DNA of 64,000 bases from Aestuariivita sp. Lineage in GTDB: Bacteria > Pseudomonadota > Alphaproteobacteria > Rhodobacterales > Rhodobacteraceae. Of the stretch, positions 61,608 to 64,000 are shown in pieces. Numbering within the stretch: the stretch's first letter is position 1; every line of letters begins with the position of its first letter. The position numbers and the translations under genes are program-made. The notes beneath the pieces are model-generated. The model had not been told where the DNA came from. It searched no databases and was given only the letters and a program-made list of their open reading frames with translations. The stretch lies in the NCBI GenBank assembly GCA_018401465.1, contig JAGYKE010000004.1, positions 310,001 to 374,000 of the forward strand. The letters run 5' to 3'.

Positions 61608-62111
61608 CTAGCTTTTCACTCGGACATCCAGCGTGAAATCGGCCGCTTCGGTCCGGGCGGCAGGCAGGGTGTAGGCGATGTGGCACAACTCGCCCCGCAG
61701 ATCGCGGGGGCTGTCCCAGACCAGACCCGCATCGACATGGTCATGCGTCGCGCGCCAGATCGGGACCGCCCGCATCAGGACATCCTGCCCCGCCCCGGTC
61801 AGGGAGAGCCGCCGCGCGCGACGGTCCCTCGTGTCGGGCGTCACCGCCACCAGCCCGCGCCTTTCCAGCGGCTTGAGGTTCGCGGTCAGCGTGGTGCGGT
61901 CCATCGCGAGAAACCGCGCCAGTTCGCCCAGAAGCGGCGGCTCGGGTCGGTTCAGCGCCACCATCAGGGAAAACTGCCCATGGGTCAGCCCCACGGGTTT
62001 CAGGGCTTCGTCGAAGACCCGCGCTATGGCCCGCGCCGCGCGCTGCAGGTGCAGACACAGGCAGCGGTCGCGCACCTCGTGGGTGACGGTGATGGCAAGA
62101 TCCGGGTGCAT
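61608..62111 (-). CDS. MarR-family transcriptional regulator
   Basis: Winged-helix regulator of 167 residues with MarR motifs GLTHGQFSLMVALNRPEPP, LARFLAMDRTTLTANLKPLERRGLV and the wing DTRDRRARRLSLTGAG. A clear inverted repeat lies 13 bp upstream of its start, in the gap to the divergent DUF1428 gene. It probably represses itself and that gene until a small ligand binds. Confidence 0.9.
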   Translation of the reverse strand: MHPDLAITVTHEVRDRCLCLHLQRAARAIARVFDEALKPVGLTHGQFSLMVALNRPEPPLLGELARFLAMDRTTLTANLKPLERRGLVAVTPDTRDRRARRLSLTGAGQDVLMRAVPIWRATHDHVDAGLVWDSPRDLRGELCHIAYTLPAARTEAADFTLDVRVKS

Positions 62112-62124
62112 GCCGTCATTTATG

Positions 62125-62146
62125 TTGACTTCAACGTTTTAGTCAA
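62125..62146. promoter_or_regulatory. MarR-type operator between marR-like gene and DUF1428 gene
   Basis: A perfect inverted repeat TTGACT-N10-AGTCAA lies between two divergent genes, one of them encoding a MarR regulator. The sequence is AT-rich against a GC-rich background, and the TTGACT arm could double as a -35 box. Confidence 0.7.
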
Positions 62147-62195
62147 GCACGCTGCGGGCAGATTCCAAAAGACCCGCCTGAAAGGAGATCGGCCA

Positions 62196-62552
62196 ATGGC
62201 CTATGTCGACGCATTCCTCGCCGCCGTTCCGAAGGACAGCCGGGACAGTTATCTGGAGTTTTCGCGCCTGTCGCACGAGGTCTTCAAAGACTTCGGTGCA
62301 CTCAACATCGTCGAATGCTGGGCAGATGACGTTCCCGATGGTGAGCTGACCTCGATGCCGATGGCGGTGCAGGCGGGCCCTGACGAGGTCGTGGCGCTGT
62401 CGTGGATCGTCTGGCCCGACAAGGCGACACGGGATGACGGTTTCCGCAGCGTCATGGAGGACCCGCGGATGTCGCCCGACCGGAACCCGATGCCCTTCGA
62501 CGGCCGCCGCATGATCTACGGCGGCTTCACCCCGATTCTTGGCACCCCGTGA
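62196..62552 (+). CDS. DUF1428-family protein (YbaA-like)
   Basis: Small protein of 118 residues of the DUF1428 family, with a dimeric alpha/beta-barrel-like fold and unknown role. The pattern MAYVDAFLAAVPKDSRDSYL, ALSWIVWPDKATRDDGF and PFDGRRMIYGGF is typical. AAGGAGA lies nine bases before the ATG at 62196. It is divergent from a MarR gene and shares a clear operator, so it is probably induced by the MarR ligand. Confidence 0.88.
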   Translation: MAYVDAFLAAVPKDSRDSYLEFSRLSHEVFKDFGALNIVECWADDVPDGELTSMPMAVQAGPDEVVALSWIVWPDKATRDDGFRSVMEDPRMSPDRNPMPFDGRRMIYGGFTPILGTP

Positions 62553-62595
62553 TTTGCGTCGAGGGGGCTCTGCCCCGCCGCGCTGACGCGCGGCC

Positions 62596-62623
62596 CCCCG
62601 GGATATTTGTGAACCCGAAGAAG
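62596..62623 (-). repeat. Dispersed intergenic repeat, copy 2
   Basis: Exact inverted copy of the 28-bp sequence at 53999-54026, in the 135-bp gap between two convergent genes. A hairpin-forming GGGGCTCTGCCCC lies at 62566-62578, as beside copy 1. Overlapping its edge, GCATGA-C-TCATGC flanked by GAAGAA/TTCTTC (62617-62647) could fold into a further stem. Confidence 0.8.
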
Positions 62624-62687
62624 CCGGAGCATGACTCATGCTTCTTCCCGTCCCAATTACGCAAATCCCGGACGCACCACAGGCGCG

Positions 62688-63914
62688 TCAGTCGTAGCGG
62701 CGCTGATCCTCGATCACGAGCCCGTCTTTCGGCAGGCTGCCGGGGGCAACGATCTCGACCGCGCCCTTGAGCTTGAGCACTTCGGCCACCGAGGCGGCGA
62801 AGGCATGGGCGTCGCCGCCTGCTGCCTCGACCCGGACGGTCATGCGGTCCATTTCGCCGTCGCGGGTGGCGATGACGCGGGCCTTGATGATCTCGGCGTG
62901 TTTCGCGACCAGTTGTGCCACCTGTTCGGGGCGCACGAACATGCCCTTGATCTTGGTGGTCTGGTCGGCGCGGCCCATCCAGCCCTTGATGCGCAGGTTG
63001 GTGCGTCCGCAGGGCGACTGGCCGTTCATCACCGCCGACAGATCGCCGGTTGCGAAGCGGATCAGCGGGTAATCGGGGTTCAGGGTGGTCACGACGACCT
63101 CGCCCACCTCGCCCGGGGCGACGGGGATGCCGGTGCCGGGGGTGACGATCTCGACGATGACGTGTTCGTCGACGATCATCCCCTCCATCGCTGGGCTTTC
63201 ATAGGCGATGTTGCCAAGGTCCGCCGTGGCATAGCATTGCAGGCAGGTGATGCCGCGATCAGCATAGAAGGCCCTCAGCGATGGGAAGAGCGCGCCGCCC
63301 CCGACCGCCGCCTTGGTGATGCCCAGTTCGACCCCCATCTCGTCGGCCTTGTCGAGGATCACCTTCAGGAAATCCGGCGTGCCCGAATAGGCCGTCGCGC
63401 CCACGTCGCGGGCGGCGGCGACCTGAAGCTCGGTCTGGCCGGTGCCCGCGGGCAGGACAGCGGCGCCCACGGCGCGCGCGCCAGACTCGAAAATCATGCC
63501 GGCCGGCGTCAGATGATAGCCGAAGCAGTTCTGCACCACGTCGCCCTTGCCGATCCCCGAGGCGTGGAGGAACCGTCCCATGCGCCACCAATCATGTTCG
63601 GTGCCGCCCGGTTCATAGATCGGCCCCGGCGACTGGAACACATGGGCAAATCCGCTGGCGGGTTTGGTGGTGAAGCCACCGAAGGGCGCATGCGCCGCCT
63701 GCGCCTTCGACAGGTCAGCCTTGCGCAGCACCGGCAGTGCGGCGAGCGCCGCGACATCGGTGATGCCGGCGGGGTCCACATCGGCCAGCGTCGCGGCATA
63801 GCCCGGCGCGGCCTTGGCACGAGCGATCTGGTCGGGAAGGCGACGCGCGATATCGGCGGCGCGTTCGTCCGCGCTGCGCGTCTCGAGATCGTCAAAGAAG
63901 GGTTTCTTCAGCAT
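62688..63914 (-). CDS. Phenylacetate-CoA ligase-like AMP-forming ligase (PaaK family)
   Basis: AMP-forming acyl/aryl-CoA ligase of 408 residues, PaaK-like in length and start. Recognisable are VFQSPGPIYEPGGTEHDWWR, the adenylate-binding VGGGALFPSLRAFY and CYATADLGNIAYES, the ATP-contacting RFATGDLS, and a C-terminal domain with IKGMFVRPEQV. It should activate an aromatic acid with CoA. In this group such genes often lie in branched-chain-type ABC transporter clusters for aromatic acids; the cut-off gene just upstream on the same strand may be part of one. Confidence 0.85.
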   Translation of the reverse strand: MLKKPFFDDLETRSADERAADIARRLPDQIARAKAAPGYAATLADVDPAGITDVAALAALPVLRKADLSKAQAAHAPFGGFTTKPASGFAHVFQSPGPIYEPGGTEHDWWRMGRFLHASGIGKGDVVQNCFGYHLTPAGMIFESGARAVGAAVLPAGTGQTELQVAAARDVGATAYSGTPDFLKVILDKADEMGVELGITKAAVGGGALFPSLRAFYADRGITCLQCYATADLGNIAYESPAMEGMIVDEHVIVEIVTPGTGIPVAPGEVGEVVVTTLNPDYPLIRFATGDLSAVMNGQSPCGRTNLRIKGWMGRADQTTKIKGMFVRPEQVAQLVAKHAEIIKARVIATRDGEMDRMTVRVEAAGGDAHAFAASVAEVLKLKGAVEIVAPGSLPKDGLVIEDQRRYD

Positions 63915-63953
63915 CTTCCTCTCCTGCCTGTCACGGCCCTGTCGCGGCGGCGC

Positions 63954-64000
63954 TCAGCTCAGCCAGCGCTTGCGGCGGCGATAGGACCGCACGTCGCGGA
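63954..64000 (-). CDS. 3' end of a gene cut by the window edge
   Basis: Only the last 14 codons are visible, ending RDVRSYRRRKRWLS before a TGA at 63954-63956. A basic tail like this closes ABC ATPases of branched-chain-amino-acid type next to PaaK-like genes in Rhodobacterales, which is my guess. The 39-bp gap to the ligase gene suggests one operon. Confidence 0.5.
   Translation of the reverse strand, partial: RDVRSYRRRKRWLS

Overview
The window is chromosomal DNA from a high-GC alphaproteobacterium, most likely a member of the Rhodobacteraceae (Roseobacter group). The main reasons are an Mcl1-type malyl-CoA lyase, a FeS-containing bacterial photolyase, a TIGR02300 acidic protein, the lytic transglycosylase-dapA pair and, above all, a tauABC / tpa / tauR-xsc / pta / soeABC taurine island of the kind known from this group. 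There is no integrase, transposase, phage gene or CRISPR array. Genes are packed tightly, with many 4-bp start/stop overlaps.

Layout. 0-5.6 kb: dinB, an SDR, a (6-4)-type FeS photolyase, a fused membrane/spermidine-synthase-like protein and a MaoC dehydratase. 5.6-10.4 kb: a minus-strand operon dgcN-dgcA-dat that should convert D-amino acids through D-glutamate to N-acetyl-L-glutamate, divergent from mcl1 and an Asp/Glu-racemase-like gene. 10.4-15.6 kb: Lrp/LysE pair, accA, a 2-oxoglutarate-type oxygenase, a GntR regulator, a YgjP metallohydrolase broken by a 2-bp slip in a GC repeat, an acidic TIGR02300 protein and tRNA-Ala(GGC). 15.6-23.8 kb: a five-gene operon tctC-tctB-tctA-caiB-citryl-CoA-lyase-like, divergent from its probable two-component regulator tctDE, whose kinase gene overlaps a periplasmic binding protein gene. 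23.9-25.5 kb: an MhqO/MhqD-like dioxygenase-esterase pair.

25.5-40.5 kb is the taurine island. TauABC imports taurine, Tpa transaminates it to sulfoacetaldehyde, Xsc cleaves this to acetyl phosphate plus sulfite, Pta makes acetyl-CoA, and SoeABC oxidises sulfite on the cytoplasmic face. TauR, a MocR-type regulator, lies inside the island. I find paired direct repeats ending in CTGGCCCTAA in front of both tpa and xsc, each pair offset by exactly 23 bp. TauC carries an unusual extracytoplasmic cadherin-like insert, and a 50-residue membrane protein is coupled between soeA and soeB.

40.6-64 kb is mostly housekeeping and catabolic genes: an OmpA lipoprotein, an FMN reductase, a FAS1-like/MaoC dehydratase, the two halves of MnmC as divergent genes, an EamA transporter, a lytic transglycosylase, dapA, a LysR/TauD-family pair, an Ada-type methyltransferase, nth-adenosine kinase-GNAT, rppH, fadH, LysR, an amidohydrolase coupled to a COG0523 GTPase, an orphan FbpB-like permease, a MarR/DUF1428 pair with a clear operator, and a PaaK-like ligase followed by the cut-off end of another gene. 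Two inverted copies of a 28-bp intergenic repeat sit about 8.6 kb apart near the right end.
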